From JBEKTW01 sp963727845 (GTDB lineage Bacteria; Bacteroidota; Ignavibacteria; UBA10030; SZUA-254), in NCBI GenBank assembly GCA_963727845.1, contig CAVSHI010000003.1, forward strand, positions 372,001 through 436,000: a DNA stretch of 64,000 bases, written 5' to 3'. The position numbers and the translations under genes are program-made. Under the pieces are notes generated by a model. The model did not search any database and had not been told where the DNA came from. It saw only the letters and a program-made list of their open reading frames with translations. Shown here one piece after another: positions 9,779 to 18,274 of the stretch (the first letter of the stretch is position 1; every line of letters begins with the position of its first letter).

Positions 9779-10129
9779 CTATTTTTTCTTTGCGCTGAAA
9801 CTCGCCACCGCCCGCTGGGACGTCTCGTACGTGTCGAACACCTTCACGAGCTGTGTTATGACAAACAGGTTCTGCACCTTTTCTCCGATTCGGGCGAGAC
9901 AAAGGTTGCCGCCGGCGCTGCGGACAGTGGTAAGTGCGGCAATCAGCGTGCCCAGCCCCGAGCTATTGATGAAATTCACACCGCCGAGGTCAATAATAAC
10001 CTTCTTGACCTCATCGCCGACGAGGCTATGGATTTTATCCTTCAGCTTGGAAGTATCTTCCTCGGCTACAAGGTCGCCCTTCAGAGCGAGGATCGCAATC
10101 TGGCCTTCCATCGATTCTTTGATCGTCAT
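9779..10129 (-). CDS. STAS-domain anti-sigma factor antagonist
   Basis: Single STAS domain of 116 residues, SpoIIAA/RsbV type. The phosphorylatable serine lies in the conserved block DLGGVNFINSSGLGTLIAAL, residues about 46-65. Such proteins switch partners with serine kinases of the RsbW/SpoIIAB type. No kinase, phosphatase or alternative sigma factor is encoded next to it, so its partner must lie elsewhere. It lies between the PEBP gene and dnaG, each separated by more than 30 bp, and is probably its own unit. Confidence 0.88.
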   Translation of the reverse strand: MTIKESMEGQIAILALKGDLVAEEDTSKLKDKIHSLVGDEVKKVIIDLGGVNFINSSGLGTLIAALTTVRSAGGNLCLARIGEKVQNLFVITQLVKVFDTYETSQRAVASFSAKKK

Positions 10130-10213
10130 GTTTCTTCCTGAATTTTGATAGTGAGAGGATTACCATACTGCAATATCATACAAAAGTCCGGCTAAAAAGT
10201 CAAACCGGATTCC

Positions 10214-12109
10214 CTACTCTGCATTCGCCAGCGCGGCTGCTCCTTCACCGTCAAGTTCCTTTTTCTGTCGAAGGAGATCATGCTGGCGCTCCATGTACAT
10301 GAGCGTATCCTCTCCGAGCTGAGCGGCTTCTTTCATTGCCCGAATGTTCTCTTCGAGAAGTCTTTCCAGCCCGAGACGTTTCACGGAGGCGATCGCATCG
10401 GAAGCAACCCTGCGTGCATCCGGTTGCTCGATGACCGTACCGCCTTCTGCCCAGCCTTTGCTCAATTGATATTTCGCGAACACAACGTCAGCCACAAGTC
10501 GCCGCTGGGTCGTATCGTCGAACTCATTCACGAGGAGAGTCGGGTCCATCGATTTCCCCTCCTCAACGCATTTCAAGAGGAAGGAAGCCAATAACCGCGC
10601 CTGTGGATAGCTGAAATCATCTATTGTGAGATTATCGAACACCATCTTCACAATCTCGCTTCCGCCATCCAGCATCGCATGGATCAAATCGCGTTCAGCA
10701 ACGGGCATTTCAACGACGGTTCTCACAGGCTCTTCGGCGCCGGCCCCTCCAACCGACGGGCGTCGCCTTGTCGCGGCGTCGCTTTCCGGCTGCCCTCTTT
10801 TTCTTCGGGATTCATCGCCGAGGTTTTTCACCAGCTCCCGTTGCAGCATGGCTTCATAGAGCTTGTACTTTTCCGCCACATGGCGTATGTAGAAATTTCT
10901 CTTCAGCTCATCTCCGACCTTGGCAATCGTTTGCACGATCGCACGCACGGTTTGCGTCTGCCCTTCCGGCGTCGAAAGTTTTCCTTCCCGCTCAAACGTG
11001 AGTGCAAGGAAATCGATGAAGGAAACGGCGCCGGAGATGAGTTTACGAAAGGCCTCGCCTCCGTTCTTCCTGACGAATGAATCGGGATCGTCGCCCTGGG
11101 GCAGCTCGGCGACGCGGACATCCAGGCCTTGCTGGAGGACCAGGTCGACTCCGCGCAGCGCCGCTTTTGAGCCGGCAGAATCGGCATCGTACACAATCGT
11201 AATGTTCTTTGTGTACCGTCCAATCAACCGGATCTGCTCCTCGGTAAGTGCCGTTCCGCTCGAAGCGACGATGTTCTTCACACCGGCCTGAAACACACTG
11301 ATGAGATCGGCATACCCTTCGACCAGGATTGCAAAATCATTTTCACGGATCGACTCTTTGGACTGGAAGAGACCGTAAAGGCTGCGGCTCTTATTATAGA
11401 CGGGTGTTTCAGGAGAATTGATGTACTTACCCAGCGGGTCGTCCTCGCGCATTTTTCGCGCGCCGAATCCGATGACCCGCCCCGTCGTGGAAAAAATGGG
11501 AAACAACGCCCGACCGCGGAAGTAATCATAATAGGATCCGTCATCCCTCTTGTGAGCAAGGCCTGCCTGCTCGAGCAGTTGAACGCCAACATTTTCACGT
11601 TCGGCATGCTTGACCAAAGCATCCCAGGAGTTTGGCGCATAGCCGAGCCCGAATAATTTCATGGTCTCATCGCTGAAACCCCGAAACCGGAAATACTCCA
11701 GCGCCAGTTTCCCCTCCGTGGTTTCCGTGAGACTATCGTAGAAGAAACGCGCCGCCATGCGCGTGACCTGGTAAAGCTGTTCCTGGACGCTCTCCACTGC
11801 CTGTTGCTGCGGCGAATATTCCGGAAGCGTGATACCGGCCTTTTCCGCAAGCGAGCGGACCGCCTCGGTGAACGAGACCTTTTCGTACTCCATGACGTAC
11901 GTGAACACATTCCCCCCGACACCGCATCCGAAGCAGTGGTACATCTGTCGTTCGACCGACACGTTGAACGACGGCGTCTTCTCGGTGTGAAACGGGCACA
12001 GGCCGACGTAATTTTTCCCGCGCTTCTTCAGCTTGACGAACGAACCGATATAATCAACAATGTCGGTCGCATTGCGCACTTCATCTATTTTTTCCGGAGG
12101 GATGCGCAC
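10214..12109 (-). CDS. dnaG: DNA primase
   Basis: Replicative primase of 631 residues. The N-terminal CHC2 zinc finger uses C38, H41, C59 and C62. The catalytic core carries the TOPRIM motifs EGYADLISVFQAG (metal-binding Glu) and YDADSAGSKAALRG (the DxD-like acidic motif). The C-terminal third is the less conserved helicase-binding region. Length is normal for the family. It synthesises RNA primers on the lagging strand with DnaB. Confidence 0.96.
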   Translation of the reverse strand: MRIPPEKIDEVRNATDIVDYIGSFVKLKKRGKNYVGLCPFHTEKTPSFNVSVERQMYHCFGCGVGGNVFTYVMEYEKVSFTEAVRSLAEKAGITLPEYSPQQQAVESVQEQLYQVTRMAARFFYDSLTETTEGKLALEYFRFRGFSDETMKLFGLGYAPNSWDALVKHAERENVGVQLLEQAGLAHKRDDGSYYDYFRGRALFPIFSTTGRVIGFGARKMREDDPLGKYINSPETPVYNKSRSLYGLFQSKESIRENDFAILVEGYADLISVFQAGVKNIVASSGTALTEEQIRLIGRYTKNITIVYDADSAGSKAALRGVDLVLQQGLDVRVAELPQGDDPDSFVRKNGGEAFRKLISGAVSFIDFLALTFEREGKLSTPEGQTQTVRAIVQTIAKVGDELKRNFYIRHVAEKYKLYEAMLQRELVKNLGDESRRKRGQPESDAATRRRPSVGGAGAEEPVRTVVEMPVAERDLIHAMLDGGSEIVKMVFDNLTIDDFSYPQARLLASFLLKCVEEGKSMDPTLLVNEFDDTTQRRLVADVVFAKYQLSKGWAEGGTVIEQPDARRVASDAIASVKRLGLERLLEENIRAMKEAAQLGEDTLMYMERQHDLLRQKKELDGEGAAALANAE

Positions 12110-12482
12110 GTTGCGTTATTGACCATGTAAGTTGTTAATGGCATCCGCATTGGGAATGATGCATTGTGAATTAGAAAAAGGATGATACAAATTAAGAAAA
12201 ATGTGATAGGGAAGCAAGGCGACTGCCGCCAGACCGGCAACATTCGATTGACATTCATGCCCGAAATTCTTAACTTGTGAAAGCAGACCTCAATCACCTG
12301 AATCTGTTGGCGGATACCCTCCGCATGCCGTTCTTTTCCATCTCTCATCACCTGAAAAGCACCCTTTTCGCATGACCGTATGGAGAATGTGCCCTCCGGA
12401 GCTTCGGCGGGCAAACGGTGATGACATCGAATATTTTTCCAAATGATCAATCCATTGAAAACCACTTAAAGGAGATTCACCC
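12110..12482. other. Intergenic region between dnaG and asnA
   Basis: A 373-bp gene-free stretch between divergent genes. It contains a strong sigma-70-like promoter for asnA at 12248-12276, listed separately, and then a transcribed leader of about 200 nt. The leader holds an imperfect hairpin (GCCCTCCG/CGGCGGGC, 12391-12412, one mismatch). No short ORF with a convincing start is visible. A leader of this length before an amino-acid biosynthesis gene could carry regulation, but I recognise no riboswitch or T-box signature. Confidence 0.5.
12248..12276 (+). promoter_or_regulatory. Candidate sigma-70 promoter for asnA
   Basis: Perfect -35 TTGACA (12248-12253), 17-nt spacer, and -10 TAACTT (12271-12276). 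It points towards asnA, whose ATG is about 205 nt downstream. The consensus is of the standard sigma-70 type rather than the TTG/TAnnTTTG pattern of Bacteroidetes. Confidence 0.6.
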
Positions 12483-13610
12483 ATGGCAGATAAGAAAGCG
12501 GACCTGGCGGGACCAGGGATCAGCACCTACGAAGAAGTTGAAAAAGCACTTCCTGGCGGGTACAGCACATTGCTTACTCCGAAAGAAACCCAGATCGCAC
12601 TTTTCCACCTGAAGCGCTATATCGAAGACAACCTCTGCAAGGAGTTAAACCTGTTTCACGTCGAAGTACCGTTGATCGTGGACCGGGAGAGCGGCGTCAA
12701 CGACTATCTCGACCGGGACGGCTCGCGCACGCCGATCGAATTCCCGTGCGGGCTTGGACTCGACAAACGCATTACAGCCCAGGTCGTGCAGGCCGCGACG
12801 AAATGGAAGAGAATGGCGTTGAAACAGTTCAGCTGCAAAGCCGGCGAAGGAATTATGACCGACATGCGGGCGGTGCGGAAAGATTACTTCCTCGATCATG
12901 ACCACAGCGCCTACGTTGACCAGTGGGATTGGGAACGCGTCATCACCGCCGACCAGCGAAACCTGAAATTCCTCAAGGAAGTCGTGCGGAAGATCTGGAA
13001 AGTCATCAAGGGCTCGGAAGTCTTCATCCAGGATATGTTCCCGAAATTGAAATCGAGCAAATTTCCCAATCTTCCCGATGAACTGACGTTCCTCCATGCG
13101 GAAGAAATTCTGGACATGTTCCCCGACCTTCCCCGTAAGCAGCGTGAGACACAGATTCTCCAGAAATATCCGGCGGTCTTCATCATCGGTATCGGCTGGC
13201 CGCTGAAAGACGGCTACCCCCACGAGATGCGGGCGGCGGATTACGACGACTGGGTCACCGAAACCGTTTCCGACAGCGGAAAACCAATGCACGGGATCAA
13301 CGGCGACATTCTGGTCTGGAACCCTGTCACAAAAAGACGGCATGAATTGTCATCCATGGGAATCCGGGTCACCAAAGACACGCTCAAGACACAACTTGAA
13401 ATGTCCGGACAGCTCGATTTTCTGAAGCTTCCCTATCACCAGGCGATCCAGAGGGATGAAATTCCACTCAGCGTCGGCGGCGGCATCGGTCAATCGAGAA
13501 CAACCATGTTGCTCCTGCGCAAAGCCCACCTCGGAGAAGTCAGCGTCACCGTGTGGCCGAAAGTTCTGAAAGAGATCGGCAAGAAGAAGAACATTTTTGT
13601 TCTGGAATAG
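12483..13610 (+). CDS. asnA: Aspartate--ammonia ligase (ammonia-dependent asparagine synthetase)
   Basis: AsnA, a cytoplasmic enzyme of the class II aminoacyl-tRNA-synthetase fold that makes asparagine from aspartate, ammonia and ATP. Recognisable blocks are HVEVPLIVDRESGVNDYLDRDGS, the FPCGLGLDKR-like region, GIMTDMRAVRKDYFLDHDHSAYVDQWDWE and the C-terminal GGGIGQSRTTMLLLRKAHLGEV (class II motif 3 equivalent). At 375 residues it is somewhat longer than the E. coli protein, including a lysine-rich N-terminus. The start is fixed by AAAGGAG at 12468-12474. A terminator follows at 13622. Confidence 0.96.
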   Translation: MADKKADLAGPGISTYEEVEKALPGGYSTLLTPKETQIALFHLKRYIEDNLCKELNLFHVEVPLIVDRESGVNDYLDRDGSRTPIEFPCGLGLDKRITAQVVQAATKWKRMALKQFSCKAGEGIMTDMRAVRKDYFLDHDHSAYVDQWDWERVITADQRNLKFLKEVVRKIWKVIKGSEVFIQDMFPKLKSSKFPNLPDELTFLHAEEILDMFPDLPRKQRETQILQKYPAVFIIGIGWPLKDGYPHEMRAADYDDWVTETVSDSGKPMHGINGDILVWNPVTKRRHELSSMGIRVTKDTLKTQLEMSGQLDFLKLPYHQAIQRDEIPLSVGGGIGQSRTTMLLLRKAHLGEVSVTVWPKVLKEIGKKKNIFVLE

Positions 13611-13621
13611 TTGTTCCGCAT

Positions 13622-13657
13622 CCCGGCCATCCGATTTCCCGGATGGTCGGGATTTTC
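13622..13657 (+). terminator. Rho-independent terminator after asnA
   Basis: Twelve-base-pair stem (13622-13633 with 13640-13651, one G-T pair), a 6-nt loop, then ATTTTCATTTTCC. It lies 12 nt after the asnA stop, so the asparaginase operon probably has its own promoter in the short gap that follows. Confidence 0.75.
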
Positions 13658-13712
13658 ATTTTCCGTGCGTCATTTTTGACATCATGTCTTCAATTATCGT
13701 CAGCAGTTCTTT

Positions 13713-14621
13713 ATGATTTCTTTGATTGTCCACGGAGGAGCATGGGATATTGCCGATCGCGAGCTGGAAGCCCATCGCAGAGGTGTTTCCAGGGCACTCG
13801 ACCTGGGTTGGGAGATTTTGCAGAAGAATGGCAGCGCGATCGAAGCCGTCGAATCGACGATCCGCCTGCTGGAAGATGATGAAACATTTGATGCAGGTCG
13901 CGGTGCGCACCTCAATGCCGCCGGACACATCGAGCTGGACGCAAGCATCATGGATGGAAAAACATTCCACTGCGGCGCCGTAGCAGCCGTGCAGAACATC
14001 AAGAATCCCATTTGCCTGGCGCGAAAAATCATGGAAGAGAGCGAACACATCCTGCTCGTGTGTCGCGGCGCCGAGCGATTTGCAGTCAGACACGGAATCA
14101 AGCTGTGCACCCTCGAAGATTTGCTGACGGATCGCGAGCGCGACCGCTGGGATGAAGCCCGGAACATCAAAGGTTTCTCGACAAAGGATGCCTTCCGCAA
14201 AGCGAAGAAAGCATCCGACACCGTCGGAGCGGTCGCAATGGACCATAACGGCGATATTTGTGCCGGCACTTCGACCGGCGGCACATTTAATAAGTATCCC
14301 GGCCGTGTCGGCGATTCACCGCTCATCGGCTGTGGATCCTATGCCGACAATGCCGTCGGCGGTGTTTCCACAACCGGTTGGGGCGAGGCGATGATCAAGG
14401 TCGTGATGGCAAAAACCGTCATCGACCTGATGGAAATCAACTACGGGTATCCCCAGATTGCCGCCGAAAAAGGGATTGATATTCTCCACCGCAAAGTTGA
14501 TGGCTACGGCGGGGTCATCGTTCTCAACAACCAGGGGAAATTCGGAGTGGCATTCAACACGCCGCGAATGGCGCGCGCGTACATCAATTCCGAAATGACG
14601 GAACCGTTCGTCGCGGTATGA
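13713..14621 (+). CDS. Isoaspartyl peptidase / plant-type L-asparaginase
   Basis: Ntn-hydrolase of the Asn/isoAsp family, 302 residues. The precursor cleaves itself before Thr170 in the motif ASDTVGAVAMD, freeing the nucleophilic threonine. The VHGGAW start motif and the GTSTGGTFNKYPGRVGDSPLIGCGSYAD substrate loop are present. It hydrolyses isoaspartyl dipeptides from damaged proteins and, in many members, L-asparagine. It lies just downstream of asnA but behind a terminator, so the two opposing activities need not be co-expressed. The stop overlaps rsmB (ATGA). Confidence 0.93.
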   Translation: MISLIVHGGAWDIADRELEAHRRGVSRALDLGWEILQKNGSAIEAVESTIRLLEDDETFDAGRGAHLNAAGHIELDASIMDGKTFHCGAVAAVQNIKNPICLARKIMEESEHILLVCRGAERFAVRHGIKLCTLEDLLTDRERDRWDEARNIKGFSTKDAFRKAKKASDTVGAVAMDHNGDICAGTSTGGTFNKYPGRVGDSPLIGCGSYADNAVGGVSTTGWGEAMIKVVMAKTVIDLMEINYGYPQIAAEKGIDILHRKVDGYGGVIVLNNQGKFGVAFNTPRMARAYINSEMTEPFVAV

Positions 14622-15949
14622 AGTTTACCTCCCAGCTCGAACAAACCTTCGCGCTGCTCCTCAGCATTGACGAAAACACACAACCTCCGGATAACACTAC
14701 TCAACAATATTTCCGGGCGCGAAGATATCTCGGCTCGCACGACCGGCAGTACATATCTGAAACCGTATTCGGCATGCTCCGGGCAAAGCGGGCCATTGAG
14801 GCTCTTTGGAACGAGTACCTCAAAGAACAACTGCTCAGTTTCTCTCCCACCGGTCCAACATTGAAGTACCTCCCTCAATATGTCGCGTACGGGATCGCCT
14901 TCGAACAGTCAACGCCCGAAGAAATTTGCCAGCGTCTCAACTCGTACTGGAGCGATTCGGCGATCGGAATGGACCTGGCGCATTATTCGGAGTGGGTGTC
15001 GAACCATCGGACATTCGATTTTCTAGCTGGAGATGCGGCGGAGAAGCTTGGGATCCGTTATTCATTCCAGGATTGGATGGTCAACGAATGGACTGCCCAA
15101 TTTGGCAGTGAAACGGAACAGCTCCTTCGCGGTCTCAATGCGCAGGCGCGAACCACATTGCGCGTCAATCTGTCGAGAGCCAGTCGGGAAGAATGCCGGG
15201 CACAATTGCACAGCGAAGGCATTCAGACCGAGCCCACGAAATATTCCCCGGCGGGACTTGTCTGCTCGAAACGATTCAACCGGGATGCATCCCGGGCATT
15301 CAAGAACGGGTGCTTTGAATTTCAGGACGAAGGAAGCCAGCTCATATCGATTATCGCGCGCCCGGAGCCGGGAATGCGCGTTGTCGATGCCTGCGCCGGC
15401 GCGGGAGGAAAAACATTGCATCTCGCCGAGCTCATGAATGATACCGGTGAAATTCTCGCCCTCGACATCGAGCGACGACGGCTTGCAGAACTTGAATCGA
15501 GAGCCGGGCGAGCGGGCATTCGCTGCATCCTGACACAGGTGCCGGCAGAGCTCCACCGGGAAGAGTATGCAAGGAAAGCCGACCTCGTCCTCGTGGACGC
15601 ACCGTGCACAGGAGTCGGGACGATCCGCCGCAATCCGTGGAGGAAGTGGTCCGTCACGGAAGCTCTCGTTCAGCAACAAGCCGACGAACAGCTGAAGATT
15701 TTGGAGGCGAATTCCGAGCTTGTCAGGCTCGATGGCCGCCTCGTGTATGCGACATGTTCTCTCTTCAGAAAAGAGAATGAGCACGTGGTGACCGCATTCC
15801 TCAATTCACACAGGGATTTCGTTCCTGAGAATCCGGGATCACGACTGCAGGAATTGCATATCTCCAATGAGGGATCGATGGTCAAACTTCTTCCCCACCT
15901 TCATGACACGGATGGCTTCTTTATCGCCGTGATGAGACGAAAGGGTTGA
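14618..15949 (+). CDS. rsmB: 16S rRNA cytosine-C5 methyltransferase (RsmB/NOL1/NOP2 family)
   Basis: Protein of 443 residues with an N-terminal NusB-like helical domain (about residues 1-150) and a C-terminal SAM-dependent methyltransferase. SAM motif I is VVDACAGAGGKTLHLAE. Motif IV is DAPCTGVGTIRRNP, and the catalytic cysteine of motif VI is in YATCSLF. The NusB-like N-terminus favours RsmB over RsmF or YebU. Start codon overlaps the stop of the asparaginase gene by 4 nt. Confidence 0.88.
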   Translation: MKFTSQLEQTFALLLSIDENTQPPDNTTQQYFRARRYLGSHDRQYISETVFGMLRAKRAIEALWNEYLKEQLLSFSPTGPTLKYLPQYVAYGIAFEQSTPEEICQRLNSYWSDSAIGMDLAHYSEWVSNHRTFDFLAGDAAEKLGIRYSFQDWMVNEWTAQFGSETEQLLRGLNAQARTTLRVNLSRASREECRAQLHSEGIQTEPTKYSPAGLVCSKRFNRDASRAFKNGCFEFQDEGSQLISIIARPEPGMRVVDACAGAGGKTLHLAELMNDTGEILALDIERRRLAELESRAGRAGIRCILTQVPAELHREEYARKADLVLVDAPCTGVGTIRRNPWRKWSVTEALVQQQADEQLKILEANSELVRLDGRLVYATCSLFRKENEHVVTAFLNSHRDFVPENPGSRLQELHISNEGSMVKLLPHLHDTDGFFIAVMRRKG

Positions 15950-16040
15950 GATGTTGGGAATTGCAAATTATCCAAATGATCGATAGATTTCGTATACAGT
16001 TGAGACATTTTTCAATCCACTCGATGAAGGAAATGACATC

Positions 16041-16562
16041 ATGAATCGCCTCTATCCTTTTCTTATTGCAGTTTTGTTGGTATGTTCCTGTTCACGCAAG
16101 AGTGAAGACCAGCTCTTCACCGACGGGGAGGCAGCTGAAAAACAGAATAACTTCCAGCTCGCCGTAGAAAATTATCGAGAGATCGTGGACCGGTACCCAC
16201 AGGGGAAACACGCCGACACAGCACAATTCCGCGTCGCACTTATTTACAACAACAATATGCACGATACCGAGAAGGCAGTTGCGGCGTACCAGCAGGTGTA
16301 TGTAAAATATCCGGAGAGTAAATTCGCTCCAACGGCGATGTTTCTTACCGGTTTCCTGCTCAACAACGAAATGCACAAGTTTGACAGTGCACGGTCAATT
16401 TATGTCGCGTTTCTGCAGAAGTATCCCGATAACGACCTCGCCACTTCCGCGAAGTTCGAGCTGGAAACACTCGGGAGAGATCCGTCGCAATTCCTTCCGC
16501 ACGACACGCTTGCAATCAAATCGAAGGAACCGCCGTTGAAGAAGAAAGCAGCACGGCGATGA
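16041..16562 (+). CDS. TPR-type outer-membrane lipoprotein (BamD/YbgF-like)
   Basis: Protein of 173 residues with a lipoprotein signal: hydrophobic FLIAVLLVCSC with lipid-attachment Cys15 or Cys17. Three tetratricopeptide-like repeats follow (NFQLAVENYREIVDRYPQGKHADTAQ, then two similar units). Such proteins act as scaffolds in envelope assembly. BamD proper is longer, so this may be an FCB-specific relative. The C-terminus is basic (PPLKKKAARR). The stop overlaps the DUF58 gene by 4 nt (ATGA). Confidence 0.75.
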   Translation: MNRLYPFLIAVLLVCSCSRKSEDQLFTDGEAAEKQNNFQLAVENYREIVDRYPQGKHADTAQFRVALIYNNNMHDTEKAVAAYQQVYVKYPESKFAPTAMFLTGFLLNNEMHKFDSARSIYVAFLQKYPDNDLATSAKFELETLGRDPSQFLPHDTLAIKSKEPPLKKKAARR

Positions 16563-17449
16563 CAGAGGCCGCCCAGCCGTACAGGAAGTACCTCCAGCCC
16601 GACGTCGTTGCCAAGCTTGCAAATATCGAGCTTGTCGCACGGCTCGTGGTTGAAGGTTTCATCACGGGATTGCACAAGAGCCCGTACCACGGATTCAGCG
16701 TCGAGTTTGCAGAGCATCGCCAGTACATGCCGGGGGACGAAATCAAGCATGTCGACTGGAAGATCTACGGAAAGACCGATCGCTACTACATCAAGCAGTT
16801 CGAGGAAGAGACGAATCTCAAAGCATATCTCATTCTTGATGCCAGCCGTTCGATGGCCTATTCATCGGACGGGCGCATGACAAAGCTGGAATATGCCTCC
16901 TACATCGCGGCGGCGCTGGCACACCTGATGGTCCAGCAGCGGGACGCCGTGGGACTAACGTTGTACGACGAGAGTGTGCGGCTCCACATGCCTCCGCATG
17001 CGACAAAGTCTTATCTGAAAGAAATCCTGAGGCAGCTGGAGATCCTGGAGGCGGGCAACAAGACCGGCACGGCGAACTCCCTCCACGTCATTGCCGAGCG
17101 AATCAAGCGGCGGGGACTGGTGGTTATTCTCAGCGATCTGTTCGATAAGCCCGAGGAAGTTATCACTGCGTTCAAACATTTTCGCCATAAGAAGAACGAG
17201 GTGATCGTGATGCAGGTCCTCGACCCGCTTGAGCGGAGCTTCGCATTCGGCAGGGATGCCGTGTTCAAGGACATCGAGACGGCCGAAGAACTCGTGACGC
17301 AGCCGTGGCACATTCAAAAAGCGTATCAGGAGTCAATGAAAACATTCGTTGATACCTACAAGAAGGAATGTCGCGAAAACAACATCGATTACGTTCTGCT
17401 CGACACCGCCACACCGTTCGAACGTCGCGCTTTTTCAGTACCTTCATAA
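16559..17449 (+). CDS. DUF58 (VWA-like) domain protein
   Basis: Protein of 296 residues with the DUF58 core: HGFSVEFAEHRQYMPGDEIKHVDWKIYGKTDRYYIKQ and the VWA-like metal-site motif LDASRSMAY. No membrane segments. DUF58 proteins usually accompany MoxR ATPases and VWA proteins in a chaperone-like system. Here no moxR is adjacent; instead it is coupled to the TPR lipoprotein gene. Function unassigned. Confidence 0.85.
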   Translation: MTEAAQPYRKYLQPDVVAKLANIELVARLVVEGFITGLHKSPYHGFSVEFAEHRQYMPGDEIKHVDWKIYGKTDRYYIKQFEEETNLKAYLILDASRSMAYSSDGRMTKLEYASYIAAALAHLMVQQRDAVGLTLYDESVRLHMPPHATKSYLKEILRQLEILEAGNKTGTANSLHVIAERIKRRGLVVILSDLFDKPEEVITAFKHFRHKKNEVIVMQVLDPLERSFAFGRDAVFKDIETAEELVTQPWHIQKAYQESMKTFVDTYKKECRENNIDYVLLDTATPFERRAFSVPS

Positions 17450-17473
17450 GAGAAGGATGATGGGTTGAGCCTC

Positions 17474-17524
17474 GCAAGAACTCCGACTTCTTGCAGGGCA
17501 TGAACCACGATAGATCGGAGCTCT
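17474..17524. repeat. REP-like palindrome upstream of the transposase
   Basis: A perfect 7-bp inverted repeat (GCAAGAA/TTCTTGC, 17474-17494) surrounds CTCCGAC. The same segment can pair instead with TCGGAGCTCT at 17515-17524, giving two mutually exclusive hairpins. Position immediately before a TnpA_REP-type gene suggests a REP element recognised by it. This is inference from position; no second copy was searched for. Confidence 0.4.
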
Positions 17525-17538
17525 AGGCGGAGGATACC

Positions 17539-18121
17539 ATGGGACGGCGAAACATACAATTCATTCCTGGAGAGTATTACCACATTTACAACCGCGGGAA
17601 CAACAAGCAAAAGATCTTCGTGGAACCGGAGAACTACAGATTCTTCCTCCGGCGCCTGCATTACTACTTTGACCATGCAAACTTAGAAGTCGCGGCCTAC
17701 TGTCTCATGCCAAATCACTTTCACCTCCTTGTTCGGGTCGGGAAAGAGGTTGATTTTTCCAATGTCATGCGCTCCTTCTCTGTCTCCTACATCAAGTCAT
17801 ACAATAAGTGGTACAAAAGATGCGGCCATCTTTTCCAGGGAGACTTCCGGGCGCTTCACGTAGAGGGTGAGAATTATCTGCGCTGTCTCTGCCGGTACAT
17901 CCACCTCAATCCCGTAAACGCACATCTCGTAGAACGGCCTGAAGACTGGAAGTTTTCCGACTACCGAAATTGGACCGCAAAGGATGATGATGCCCCCCGG
18001 AGCTAATCGGCAATTGCGGGACGCGCTATTCGGCACTGCCACGGCCTACCAAGAATTTGTGAGGAACTATCTGGGACCCCAAAAGGTGGAAGCGGAGATC
18101 GAAGGATTTGTACTAGCGTAG
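17539..18121 (+). CDS. REP-associated tyrosine transposase (Y1/IS200-like), apparent frameshift
   Basis: HUH-type Y1 transposase. The opening IQFIPGEYYHIYNRGNNKQKIF and the PNHFHLL motif (metal-binding H60 and H62) are typical, followed by a candidate catalytic Tyr in SYIKSYNKW and GHLFQGDF. The open frame stops early at 18006. Shifting at about 17963-17975 restores a normal C-terminus (GPQRMMMPPGANRQLRDALFG...) to a TAG at 18121. These genes are usually single-copy domesticated relatives of IS200 transposases. Either it is broken or an indel lies in the sequence. Confidence 0.82.
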
Positions 18122-18274
18122 CAGTGGGGCATCCGAATTCCTCAGCATGGACTGGGCCGGAAACCAGATTCTCACACTTCTTTGCTTTTCTCTCCTCCAT
18201 TTGATAATTTGTATTCAGTCGGAAGGCGGGGACATGAGTCCTCGCCTTCACTTTTCGCTACTAATGTCCACGAG

